Assembly (NCBI GenBank): GCA_025938055.1
Contig: JAICQC010000140.1
Location: 1-10,253, forward strand
Source: Anaerolineales bacterium
GTDB lineage: Bacteria; Chloroflexota; Anaerolineae; Anaerolineales; Villigracilaceae
Length of the DNA: 10,253 nt
Reading direction: 5' to 3'
Position numbers and translations under genes: made by a program
Notes under the pieces: model-generated
The model's database searches: none
Seen by the model: the letters and a program-made list of their open reading frames with translations, nothing else
What the model was told of the DNA's origin: nothing
In this document: positions 1 through 7,743 of the stretch, piece after piece
Numbering within the stretch: position 1 is the stretch's first letter
How the letters are laid out: each line of letters opens with the position of its first letter

Positions 1-1
1 C

Positions 2-184
2 ACGGTAATCCTCACTTTCATCCTTATCATCCTGCCGGGATTTTTTGTTTCCTTTGCCGCAGGAGAACCAATTGCTTCCGCCTTCCAACCGACCGCCCTT
101 GATGCATCAGACCCCGTTTACATTCTCATTGGTGGAACCGTTTCGTTATTGGGATCGGTAATTTTAGCCATTCTGATGATCTAA
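2..184 (+). CDS. C-terminal fragment of a membrane protein (5' end outside window)
   Basis: The frame is open from base 2 to a TAA at 182-184 and gives about 60 residues. It has a hydrophobic helix at the start (TVILTFILIILPGFF), a polar loop of roughly 25-30 residues, and a second hydrophobic helix that ends the protein (ILIGGTVSLLGSVILAILMI). This helix-loop-helix resembles the last two helices of the six-helix modules in the genes at 3228 and 9454. It is in the same frame as the gene at 194, with only nine bases between the TAA and that gene's first possible start codon. It may therefore be the end of an independent membrane protein, or the N-terminal part of the next gene cut off by a nonsense codon. 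It does not resemble the hydrophilic tails of the other paralogues, so it is not the end of another complete copy. No function can be assigned. Confidence 0.55.
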   Translation, partial: TVILTFILIILPGFFVSFAAGEPIASAFQPTALDASDPVYILIGGTVSLLGSVILAILMI

Positions 185-193
185 CGATTTACG

Positions 194-1603
194 TTGCCGA
201 TCAGGCTTCTCCTCCTCCCCAAAGACATCGAAACACAGCTTCGGGGCCGTTCCGGACTTCTGCTGCGCACCAAGTTCTTGGCTTTGACGCTGGCACTGAT
301 TATGATCGCTGTTCTGTTGATCGCACCGATTGGTTATCAGCATACCATTCGAGTCCTTTATGCAGAAATCAGCTCGATAGAAATCTTTCGCGGCCTGCAG
401 ACCCAGTCAATCCTTTTTAGTCTCCTGGCTCTGTTGCTGGGAGCGGGTTTCTCGTATTACGTTGTCAAATCTGTTTCAGATCCGATCTATGATTTGATCA
501 AAACATTCAACAAGATCGAACAGGGTGATCTGACACAGCGCGCCCCCGTCAGCGGCACAGATGAGCTCGGCATCGTGACGGTTCAGTTCAACCGCATGGT
601 TGCCCGGCTCGAATCTCTGCAAGGTACACTCGAACAGCAGGTCGCCGAACGGACAAGAGAACTTGCCGCCACGAATGAAGTTGGCCGGGTCGCCTCGTCG
701 AGCCTCGACCCTGAACAGTTGCTCGCAAGAGTCATTACTCTCTTTCCCGAGCAGTTCGGTTATTACTATGCCGCGATCTATCTATTGGATCCCAGTGCAA
801 AATGGGCTGAGCTAAAGGAAGCAACCGGCGAAGCAGGCAAGGTGTTAAAGCAGAACCATCACCGCCTGGAGGTTGCGGGGAAAAGCATGGTTGGTGCAGC
901 TATCCGACAACAGGCTCCTCGTATTGCACAAGTCGCTTCAGAGGAGAAGCAGCGATTCGACAATCCGTTGCTGCCGTATACGCGTTCTGAGATTGCCCTA
1001 CCCCTCATGGTGGGTGATCGTGTTCTGGGCGCATTAAATGTTCAGTCAGCGCGTGAAGCGGATTTCGGTCCACAGGTCATTGAAACACTGAGGAATATGG
1101 TGGGACAAGTTGCCATCGCGCTTGAAAATGCACGGCTCTTCCAGGAAGCACAACAGGTAATCAGAGAGTTGCGCACCGTTCAGCAACAGTACCTGCTCGA
1201 CGCCTGGAGTGGATTTGCCGACGAAAACGAAAAGCTGGAATATCGTATCGGTGACGAAGACGACGATAACTCGAGGAAGCTGGAAGTGCCTATCAGCCTG
1301 CGCGATCAGATTTTAGGGCAGATCATGCTCGAGGGACAGGGTGAATGGACACCCGATCAGCAGAGCCTTGTAGATGCTGTTGCAACACAAGCCGCCATTG
1401 CCCTGGAAAACGCACGGCTGGTGAGTGAAAGTCGTCAAATCGCGCTGCGTGAGCGCATGGTGGCTGAGATCAACTCAAAAGTGTGGTCATCGGCAACCAT
1501 TGATAGCGTTCTGCAAACAGCGATCAAAGAACTCGGCAGGCGGTTGAATGCGTCCAGCGCAACCATCGAACTCAGCATTGATGATCAAGGAGATGAAGCG
1601 TGA
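194..1603 (+). CDS. Membrane sensor protein: 2 TM helices, HAMP, GAF, short second GAF, no output domain
   Basis: This is a 469-residue inner-membrane signalling protein. Two hydrophobic helices (about 27-47 and 72-91) flank an outside loop of only about 25 residues. A HAMP domain follows at about 92-145, with P97 and the DELG motif at 123-126. A coiled coil at about 143-165 (LEQQVAERTREL) leads into a GAF domain at about 170-316 with NPLLPYTRSE and ALPL. A short GAF-like unit (about 329-410) contains W338, an acidic stretch near 354-358 and VPISLRDQILG. The tail (411-469) carries LQTAIKELG. No kinase or other output domain is present. The start is uncertain: TTG at 194 is the first usable codon after the in-frame stop at 182 and has no visible Shine-Dalgarno sequence. 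Its GAF first strand reads FGYYYAAIYLLD, lacking the His found in the four following copies. It overlaps the next gene by four bases (GTGA), so translation is probably coupled. The ligand is unknown. Confidence 0.85.
   Translation: MPIRLLLLPKDIETQLRGRSGLLLRTKFLALTLALIMIAVLLIAPIGYQHTIRVLYAEISSIEIFRGLQTQSILFSLLALLLGAGFSYYVVKSVSDPIYDLIKTFNKIEQGDLTQRAPVSGTDELGIVTVQFNRMVARLESLQGTLEQQVAERTRELAATNEVGRVASSSLDPEQLLARVITLFPEQFGYYYAAIYLLDPSAKWAELKEATGEAGKVLKQNHHRLEVAGKSMVGAAIRQQAPRIAQVASEEKQRFDNPLLPYTRSEIALPLMVGDRVLGALNVQSAREADFGPQVIETLRNMVGQVAIALENARLFQEAQQVIRELRTVQQQYLLDAWSGFADENEKLEYRIGDEDDDNSRKLEVPISLRDQILGQIMLEGQGEWTPDQQSLVDAVATQAAIALENARLVSESRQIALRERMVAEINSKVWSSATIDSVLQTAIKELGRRLNASSATIELSIDDQGDEA
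1587..1592 (+). promoter_or_regulatory. Ribosome binding site AAGGAG for the gene at 1600
   Basis: AAGGAG lies inside the end of the preceding gene, seven bases before GTG at 1600. The nearby ATG at 1609 would be 16 bases away, which is too far, so this site favours the GTG start and the four-base GTGA overlap. Confidence 0.75.
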
Positions 1604-3225
1604 GTAACATGTCATCCCCTTCACGGACTGCTGGCGCCGAAATCTTTTCATATGAGCAGTGGCGTGAACGCTTCCTCAAGGTGATGCTGCAAGGCTCCTG
1701 CATTTTGGGCTTCATTGCCATCGTTCTGTACCTTTTTAGTTCTTCGTCGCCGATCTACAAAGTTCTGGCGGTACTTGCCTATGGGATACTGGTGCTGATA
1801 ACGGTATCGACCAGAGTACCGTATCAAGCCAGGGCAGGTGTCTTCGCCTTTCTATTATTCATTGCAGGGTTTAGTTCGTTGTTCGATCATGGCATTGCCG
1901 ATGCAGCTCCTCTCTTTCTGGCATTCCTCATGATGGCTGGTCTGCTGTTTTCCCTCCGGAAGGGAATGTATGTCGCGATTGTGATCATGAGCGTGAGTGT
2001 CTTGCTTTTCGGATGGGCGAACGCCTCACTCGAGGATTCAGCAAGGTTAACCGCGATCTTTTTGCTGGTAGCCACGATCATCGCCGTCGGTCTGCATACG
2101 TTCCAGGAGGAATTTACAAAAACCCAGACAGCCGCGCGCCAGACGCTGGCGACACTTCGGGAGGAAGGTATCACGCTCGAACAACGCGTGGAAGAACGAA
2201 CGGCTGGCTTGACCCGTAAGACCGAGCAACTTCGTGCGGCCTCATATATCGCGCGCAGAGCGGCTGAAGTACAGGATCTCGGTTCGCTTTTGAATACGGT
2301 TGCCATTTTGGTCACCGAACAGTTCGGGTTTTACCACACAGGAATTTTCCTGATGAACGAGAATGGGCACCAGATCGTGTTGCAGGCTGCTTCTTCTGAA
2401 GGTGGGCAGCGAATGATCGAAAAAGGGCATGCATTAACTGTTGGAGCGCATGGCGTTGTCGGATACGTGGCTGGGCAGAAAAAACCGCGCATCGCGTTGG
2501 ACATCGGACCTGACGCCATTTTCTTCAACAACCCGGACCTCCCGTTAACACGCTCGCAGGTGGCTCTGCCTTTATTGGTCCGCAATAAAGTCCTGGGAGT
2601 GTTGGACATCCAATCTGACAAGCCGCAAGCTTTCAACATGGAGGATCTTGACGTTCTCCAGACTCTTTCCGATCAGATTGCCGTTGCCATTGAAAACACA
2701 CGCCTGCTCGATGAAACCCAGGCGGCAATTTTGCAGCTCGAGACCCTGACCAGCGTCCGTACTCAGGAAGCCTGGAATCAAAAACTTCGTGAACAGGGCC
2801 GGGTCTTCACATATACCCCACTTGGATTGCGCGCCGAGAAAACCTCATCGAACAAGGATCACGCCATCAGTGCGCCAATTCTGCTCCGCGGACAACAAAT
2901 CGGCAGCATTTCCATTAGCAGAAAAAGCGACGGAAAGTGGAGCAAGCTGGATGAGGGCTTGCTGGATGAAGTCGCAAGTCAGGTCGGCCTGGCCGTTGAC
3001 AACATCCGTCTTCTCGAAGAAGCGACCCAGCGCGCCAGGCAGGAACAAACCGTCGGCAAGCTGGCGGCTCAGTTCAGCCAATCGCTTGACCTGGATACAC
3101 TTTTGCAGACTGCCGCTCGTGAGCTGGGCCAGCTCCCAGACATATCTGAGGTTTCCGTGTTTGTCGGACAGCCAAGCGACCAGAAATCGCAGTCCAATGA
3201 GCCGTCGAAGCGCAATACGATTTAA
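1600..3225 (+). CDS. Membrane sensor protein: about 6 TM helices, coiled coil, GAF, short second GAF, no output domain
   Basis: This protein has 541 residues. About six hydrophobic helices (roughly 31-47, 51-69, 76-95, 101-117, 122-138, 149-166) have very short loops, so any signal is probably sensed within or close to the membrane. There is no HAMP domain. A coiled coil (about 168-215, with LEQRVEERTAGL) feeds a GAF domain at about 220-370, with FGFYHTGIFLMN, NPDLPLTRSQ, ALPL and AIENTRLL. A short GAF-like unit at about 385-472 has W392 and APILLRGQQIG. The tail contains LLQTAARELG and ends in a polar stretch rich in S, N and K. Its only cysteine (C34) is in the first membrane helix. The GTG start is supported by a strong AAGGAG at 1587-1592. 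The next gene starts two bases after its stop. The family is recognised as a GAF-containing transmembrane sensor; the ligand and downstream partner cannot be read from the sequence. Confidence 0.9.
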   Translation: MSNMSSPSRTAGAEIFSYEQWRERFLKVMLQGSCILGFIAIVLYLFSSSSPIYKVLAVLAYGILVLITVSTRVPYQARAGVFAFLLFIAGFSSLFDHGIADAAPLFLAFLMMAGLLFSLRKGMYVAIVIMSVSVLLFGWANASLEDSARLTAIFLLVATIIAVGLHTFQEEFTKTQTAARQTLATLREEGITLEQRVEERTAGLTRKTEQLRAASYIARRAAEVQDLGSLLNTVAILVTEQFGFYHTGIFLMNENGHQIVLQAASSEGGQRMIEKGHALTVGAHGVVGYVAGQKKPRIALDIGPDAIFFNNPDLPLTRSQVALPLLVRNKVLGVLDIQSDKPQAFNMEDLDVLQTLSDQIAVAIENTRLLDETQAAILQLETLTSVRTQEAWNQKLREQGRVFTYTPLGLRAEKTSSNKDHAISAPILLRGQQIGSISISRKSDGKWSKLDEGLLDEVASQVGLAVDNIRLLEEATQRARQEQTVGKLAAQFSQSLDLDTLLQTAARELGQLPDISEVSVFVGQPSDQKSQSNEPSKRNTI

Positions 3226-3227
3226 TT

Positions 3228-6005
3228 ATGAACAATTCAAGTCTACTGCCACGCCATACAGATGCCGTAAATGAACGTCTAGCCAATGCATTTTATGCAG
3301 GCCGGCGCTATAACCCTATCTTCCTGGCAGTCACAGGACTGGGTTTCATCGCTATTTTCCTGTTGACGCAGTTCGGCATCCTGGGAGATCCTGCCCCGCA
3401 ACTGCTGTATATTGGCAGTGTAACGCTCTTGTTCGCCATCGCTGAGATTCCAGTGCTGGCACTTGCCCAACAAAATAAAGGTATCGCCGCAAACCTGTAC
3501 GGCTCGGCAGTTGCCGGGATATTTGCAATATCGCTGACCTTTTTGTGGCAGGGAATTGTGCCCGCGGCTATTCTGATCGCGTTGACAACACCGTTTGCAG
3601 CACTCCGTAATGGACTGCCCCGCCGATACATCCTGATCCTTGTTTTAATGCTTGTTGTCGTAACAGGTGGCATTTTTGCTGTCAATGCGACTACGCCTTT
3701 CGAAAGGCTTCAGAATAATAACTCAGCCGCGATTGCCAGTATCGTGTTCCTGGCAGCCACAGGTCTATTGCTGGTGACCATCACCAGTGTTTTGCAGAAC
3801 AGGCGCTTTCAAAGCATCCAGAGTTTGTTGCTCACGTCCTTCATCCTTATCGTCACCATCCCGATCGTAATGACAGCCATTTTATCCGGCATCGGGGCAT
3901 ATACAAATAGTCAAACCCAGGCTTTTGACACTCTTGAAGCTATTTCCACGCTGAAGCGTAATCAAGTCGAAAGCATATTGTTTGATTTTCAGAATGATAC
4001 CGAAACGCTTTTGGCAGACGACCGCTTTGCAACAAATGCACTGGAGATTCTCACGGCAACCGACTCCGGTCCAATGGTGCAGGAAAACTTCAAAAGATTG
4101 ACACGTTTGCGCATGGTGGATGTACTGGGTGCGGAAGAGGAAGCCTATAACGAGATCATGGTCTTGAACACTCGCGGCGACGTAATTGTCTCCACGATTC
4201 CCGAGAGGGAAGGTTCAACCTTTGAAACACAGCCCTTCTTCCGACAGGGAGTGCTGAATTTTTACGCCGGTTTTGCTGAAGAGCCAACATTCGGCACAGA
4301 TAACATGATCGTTGCCGCGCCGGTCTTTGGAGGGGATGGTCAGGGCATCATCGGCGTGTTGGTACTTCGTTCGAACGCCGCTGCCATCAAGGGAATCATG
4401 CAAAGCACTCCCGGGTTTGTCGAAGCCGAAACCTATCTGGTCGATACCAACTACGAACCGGTCAGTCGGACCCGGATACCGACAGAGTCGGTCCGCACCA
4501 TAGCCGTATCAGACGCGATCCTAAAAAATACGCTGGATGGACAGGACATTTACCCGAATTATGCAGGCCAACAAGTACTCGGTTACTACGAATGGTTCGA
4601 ACCTATGCAGCTTGCAATGGTTGCAGAGGTCCCGCTGAGCTCTGTCGTCAACAGTTCAATTCGTGCGCTGGCAGGCAGCTTCCTGCTCGCCTTATTCGTG
4701 ATTGCAATTGCGGTGGCGGCTGTCGCGATTTCAGCACGCACAATCGCCGACCCGATCAAAACATTGGCGCAGACCACAGAAAGTTTTGCAGCCGGCAAAT
4801 TGTCGACGCGAGCCATGGTGGATCGCGAGGATGAAATCGGTGCCCTTGCCAAGGCATACAATCAGATGGCTACACAGCTCCAGGAGGTTATCGGCAATTT
4901 GGAGCAGCGGGTTGCCGACCGTACTAAGGATTTGGAGAGTCAAACCCTGCGCCTGCGCGTGGCAGCCGAGATCGCGCGGGATGCCGCATCTGCGCGGGAT
5001 TTGCATGAACTACTTTCCCGAGCCGGAGGGTTGATCGCCAGCCGTTTTGGTTTTTATCATATCGGCATATTCCTTCTTGATAACAACAAGGAATATGCTG
5101 TTCTCGTCGCCTCTCCGACCGAAGCTGGCAGACAGATGATTGAAAACAACCACAAGCTCCGCGTTGGCGAAGTCGGCATTGTGGGGCGCGTTGCGGCAAC
5201 CGGAGAACCTCGTATTGCTTTGAACACGGGCACCGACGTTTCGTTTTCCAACAACCCATATCTTCCAGACACACGTTCAGAAATGGCTCTGCCATTGAAG
5301 GTGGAAAACAACGTTATTGGTGTGCTTGATGTTCAGAGCGACCAGCCGCAGGCATTCAATGAGGATGAAGTTGCGATCATGCAAGTGATGGCAGACCAGC
5401 TTGCTACCGCGATCGAACGCGCCCGTCTCCTGCAGGAAGTGGAACGAAACCTGAAGGAACTCGAAAGTGCCTATGGACAGTTCACGCGTGACAACTGGAA
5501 AAAGCTTTCTGAGGACACTGCGACCGGCAATGTGGGATATCGCTTCGATAATGTCCGGCTGGAGCGAATCACTCGGCTGCCCGAACTGGCCAGCACTGCC
5601 ATCGCGACCGGAAAGATCGTCAATTCGAACGGCAGCCATCCAGAAGGACAGAGTGAACGTACCGTTGCGGTACCGATCAAGTTGCGCGGCCAGACCATTG
5701 GTGTTGTCAGCCTAAAGCTCAAGGAAGGCTACGACAGTAACACAATCTCAATCATAGAGGCAGCCACAGAGCGCCTCGCATCGGCAATGGAAAGCGCCCG
5801 TCTCTATGAAGAAGCTCGCCTGCGCGCGGATCGTGAGCAATCGATCTCGCGGGTCACCACTGCGATCAGCTCATCGGCAGGTTATGAACAGATCCTTCAG
5901 ACAACCGTGAAAGAGATCGGCAATATACTGGCAGACACCGAAGTTGCCATCCAAATCCTCGATGAACCCACGCTCCGCAAACGCAGTGGGCAGGGAGAGC
6001 AATAA
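3228..6005 (+). CDS. Large dual-input membrane sensor: 6-TM module, double Cache-like domain, HAMP, GAF, short second GAF
   Basis: At 925 residues this is the largest paralogue. It opens with about six membrane helices (about 30-47, 57-80, 90-110, 113-125, 132-150, 166-186), followed by a further helix at about 197-222. An extracytoplasmic domain of about 250 residues (225-475) looks like a double Cache: the distal lobe ends in GIIGVLVLRSN, and the proximal lobe runs from AETYLVDTNYEP to LGYYEWFEPMQLAMVAEVPL. After a helix at 482-502 comes a HAMP domain (P509, DEIG at 535-538). The coiled coil NLEQRVADRTKDLE leads to a GAF domain at about 578-735 (FGFYHIGIFLLD, NPYLPDTRSEMALPL), then a short GAF-like unit at about 748-860 (W757, VPIKLRGQTIG) and the common tail (ILQTTVKEIG). 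Cache domains in other receptors bind small extracellular ligands. I do not see the RxWY-type amino-acid-binding pattern, so the ligand is open. The protein has no cysteine. The Shine-Dalgarno sequence before ATG 3228 is weak, and coupling to the previous stop is likely. Confidence 0.9.
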   Translation: MNNSSLLPRHTDAVNERLANAFYAGRRYNPIFLAVTGLGFIAIFLLTQFGILGDPAPQLLYIGSVTLLFAIAEIPVLALAQQNKGIAANLYGSAVAGIFAISLTFLWQGIVPAAILIALTTPFAALRNGLPRRYILILVLMLVVVTGGIFAVNATTPFERLQNNNSAAIASIVFLAATGLLLVTITSVLQNRRFQSIQSLLLTSFILIVTIPIVMTAILSGIGAYTNSQTQAFDTLEAISTLKRNQVESILFDFQNDTETLLADDRFATNALEILTATDSGPMVQENFKRLTRLRMVDVLGAEEEAYNEIMVLNTRGDVIVSTIPEREGSTFETQPFFRQGVLNFYAGFAEEPTFGTDNMIVAAPVFGGDGQGIIGVLVLRSNAAAIKGIMQSTPGFVEAETYLVDTNYEPVSRTRIPTESVRTIAVSDAILKNTLDGQDIYPNYAGQQVLGYYEWFEPMQLAMVAEVPLSSVVNSSIRALAGSFLLALFVIAIAVAAVAISARTIADPIKTLAQTTESFAAGKLSTRAMVDREDEIGALAKAYNQMATQLQEVIGNLEQRVADRTKDLESQTLRLRVAAEIARDAASARDLHELLSRAGGLIASRFGFYHIGIFLLDNNKEYAVLVASPTEAGRQMIENNHKLRVGEVGIVGRVAATGEPRIALNTGTDVSFSNNPYLPDTRSEMALPLKVENNVIGVLDVQSDQPQAFNEDEVAIMQVMADQLATAIERARLLQEVERNLKELESAYGQFTRDNWKKLSEDTATGNVGYRFDNVRLERITRLPELASTAIATGKIVNSNGSHPEGQSERTVAVPIKLRGQTIGVVSLKLKEGYDSNTISIIEAATERLASAMESARLYEEARLRADREQSISRVTTAISSSAGYEQILQTTVKEIGNILADTEVAIQILDEPTLRKRSGQGEQ
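5993..5997 (+). promoter_or_regulatory. Ribosome binding site GGGAG for the gene at 6007
   Basis: GGGAG sits nine bases before ATG 6007, inside the end of the preceding gene. It supports ATG 6007 over the upstream in-frame TTG at 5944, as does the match of the resulting N-terminus to the next paralogue. Confidence 0.75.
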
Positions 6006-6006
6006 G

Positions 6007-7719
6007 ATGCGTCATGCTGTCCGCAAATTCTTTGCACCCCCGGTGTTCCCGGACGACGATGACAAAGCACGCTCTGCCGCCATCATCAACACACTCGGTT
6101 GGAGTACCTTGTTCATCCTGGTTGGCATACTTGTTGTTCGGACCATCGAGGGCCGGGACGCAAATCTGACCGAGGTTAATTTGGTTTTGATTGCGGTAAT
6201 CCTCGCGATTGCACTGATGCTTTATTTGATGCATCGCGGATATGTTAAAGTTGCCAGTTTCCTTTTGGTTACCGTTCTCTGGAGTGGGCTTTCCTACCTT
6301 ACCTGGATTGCAGAGGGCATCCGCGATGTTGCCTTCTTTGCCTACTCCATTCCAATCCTGATGGCTGGTATTCTTTTGGGGTGGCGCGGCGCAGCCGTTG
6401 TTATTTTCGTTAGCACCATTGCCGGCTGGGCACTCGCATATGCAGAAACGAACCGCATCCTGGTTCCCATTCTGGATGAGCCGCTCAGCTTTGCACGTGA
6501 TATGACAGGTGTCTTTCTGCTGATGGGTGTGTTGATCTACATAATGATCACCAGTCTTCAGAATGCGCTTAACAAATCGCGTTCAGCCATGCAAGAGTTG
6601 GCTTCCTCCGTTAACGAATTAAATGAGCTGCGTGTCAAACTTGAACACAGGGTCGATGAGCGCACATCCGAGTTGAGCCGCCGCGCCTCTCAGCTGGAGG
6701 CGGTCGCCAGCTTGGCACGAACGATTGCCGCCATGCAGGATGTCGATTCTCTGCTCCCCACGATTACAAAGTTGGTCAGCCAGCAATTTGGTTTTTACCA
6801 CGTGGGCATTTTCCTCCTGGATCAACAGCGACAGAACGCTGTCCTGCGAGCGGCAAACAGCGCGGGAGGCCTGCGCATGTTGAGTCGTCAGCACAGCCTA
6901 TCCCTAGATATGCACAGCATCGTCGGCTACGCCACCTCGCACGGCGAACCTCGCATCGCCCTGGATGTTGGAGCTGATTCTGTTTATTTCAACAATCCTG
7001 ATCTCCCCGAGACACGCTCCGAGATGGCGATCCCGCTCCGAGTCGCTGGCACGGTCATCGGCGCGCTCGATGTGCAAAGCACGGAGACCAACGCGTTCAC
7101 CGCGGAGGACATCAACGTGCTAGCTACTCTGGCAGACCAGATCGCGATCGCAATTGAGAATGCGAGGCTGTTTGGTGAAACCAAAAATGCCCTCAACGAG
7201 GCACAACTGACGTTTGAGAAGTATACGCAGCAGGAGTGGAGCCGGTTTGCGCGACAGGCCAAATACAGCGGGTTCGTCTTCGATGGAAAACATATTATTC
7301 CTATGGATAAGAATTCGAAGCGCGATCCCATACAGGCGGTTATTCAAACAGGTAGTCTTTCATTGGAAAGGCCGTCCGCGACAATTGCTGTACCGATTAA
7401 ATTGCGTGGACAAACCATTGGCGTGCTGGATATACGCGCGAAAAATGGACAGAGGCACTGGAAACAGGACGAGATTGCCATGCTGGAAGCCGCAGCGGAG
7501 CGCGCTGCCCTTGCCCTAGAGAATGCCCGGCTGGTCGAAAGTGCTCAACGGCGTGCGGCTCGTGAGCGCGCCATCGGAGACATCTCCTCCCGAATTGGTT
7601 CGGTAAGCAGCCTAGAGTCAATTCTCCAAACCGCGGTCGAGGAGTTAGGTCGCAAGATCGGCGGCGCCACTGAAGTAACCCTCGAGATCAATACGGCTGA
7701 CGGGCAGAGCCAAGGCTAA
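6007..7719 (+). CDS. Membrane sensor protein: 6-TM module with KFFAPPVF leader, coiled coil, GAF, short second GAF, no output domain
   Basis: The protein is 570 residues from ATG 6007. This start is preferred over the longer frame from TTG 5944 because it gives the leader AVRKFFAPPVF that also begins the next paralogue, and because GGGAG lies nine bases upstream. After a charged leader (1-25, with DDDDK) come about six membrane helices (about 32-46, 57-75, 81-101, 109-125, 127-146, 166-184). These include LMAGILLGW and AYAETN, both also present in the next gene. The coiled coil at about 185-235 (LEHRVDERTSEL) leads to a GAF domain at about 240-390 (FGFYHVGIFLLD, NPDLPETRSEMAIPL, AIAIENARL). 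The short GAF-like unit (about 403-510) has W411, FVFDG and VPIKLRGQTIG. The tail (510-570) has ILQTAVEELG. The protein has no cysteine and no HAMP or output domain. It begins one base after the previous stop, so it is part of the same operon. Confidence 0.92.
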   Translation: MRHAVRKFFAPPVFPDDDDKARSAAIINTLGWSTLFILVGILVVRTIEGRDANLTEVNLVLIAVILAIALMLYLMHRGYVKVASFLLVTVLWSGLSYLTWIAEGIRDVAFFAYSIPILMAGILLGWRGAAVVIFVSTIAGWALAYAETNRILVPILDEPLSFARDMTGVFLLMGVLIYIMITSLQNALNKSRSAMQELASSVNELNELRVKLEHRVDERTSELSRRASQLEAVASLARTIAAMQDVDSLLPTITKLVSQQFGFYHVGIFLLDQQRQNAVLRAANSAGGLRMLSRQHSLSLDMHSIVGYATSHGEPRIALDVGADSVYFNNPDLPETRSEMAIPLRVAGTVIGALDVQSTETNAFTAEDINVLATLADQIAIAIENARLFGETKNALNEAQLTFEKYTQQEWSRFARQAKYSGFVFDGKHIIPMDKNSKRDPIQAVIQTGSLSLERPSATIAVPIKLRGQTIGVLDIRAKNGQRHWKQDEIAMLEAAAERAALALENARLVESAQRRAARERAIGDISSRIGSVSSLESILQTAVEELGRKIGGATEVTLEINTADGQSQG

Positions 7720-7733
7720 ACACATAGATGAAC

Positions 7734-7739
7734 AGGTAG
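7734..7739 (+). promoter_or_regulatory. Probable ribosome binding site AGGTAG for the gene at 7744
   Basis: A moderate Shine-Dalgarno-like AGG at 7734-7736 lies seven bases before ATG 7744, in the 24-base spacer (7720-7743). This spacer is the longest gap in the window and holds no hairpin or T-run, so no terminator interrupts the operon here. Confidence 0.5.
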
Positions 7740-7743
7740 AGCT

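Noticed and set aside
1887..2315. Minus-strand open frame of 142 codons
   Set aside because: It lies fully opposite a well-supported gene, its product is rich in S, R and A without any recognisable domain, and it has no neighbours on that strand.
2789..3274. Plus-strand open frame of 161 codons overlapping two genes
   Set aside because: It overlaps two conserved genes in another frame, and its translation has no domain or membrane pattern.
4924..5295. Minus-strand open frame of 123 codons opposite the GAF region of the gene at 3228
   Set aside because: It is a shadow frame of a conserved coding region. The Cys- and Arg-rich product has no recognisable family, and similar shadows appear at the same place in the other paralogues.
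5944..6006. Longer N-terminus for the gene at 6007, starting at TTG 5944 and overlapping the previous gene by 62 bases
   Set aside because: The extra 21 residues are the shifted frame of the preceding gene's conserved tail. ATG 6007 has a GGGAG at the right distance and gives the same leader as the next paralogue.
7720..7743. Possible terminator or promoter in the longest gap
   Set aside because: The 24 bases show no inverted repeat, no T-run and no room for -35/-10 elements; only a ribosome binding site is visible.
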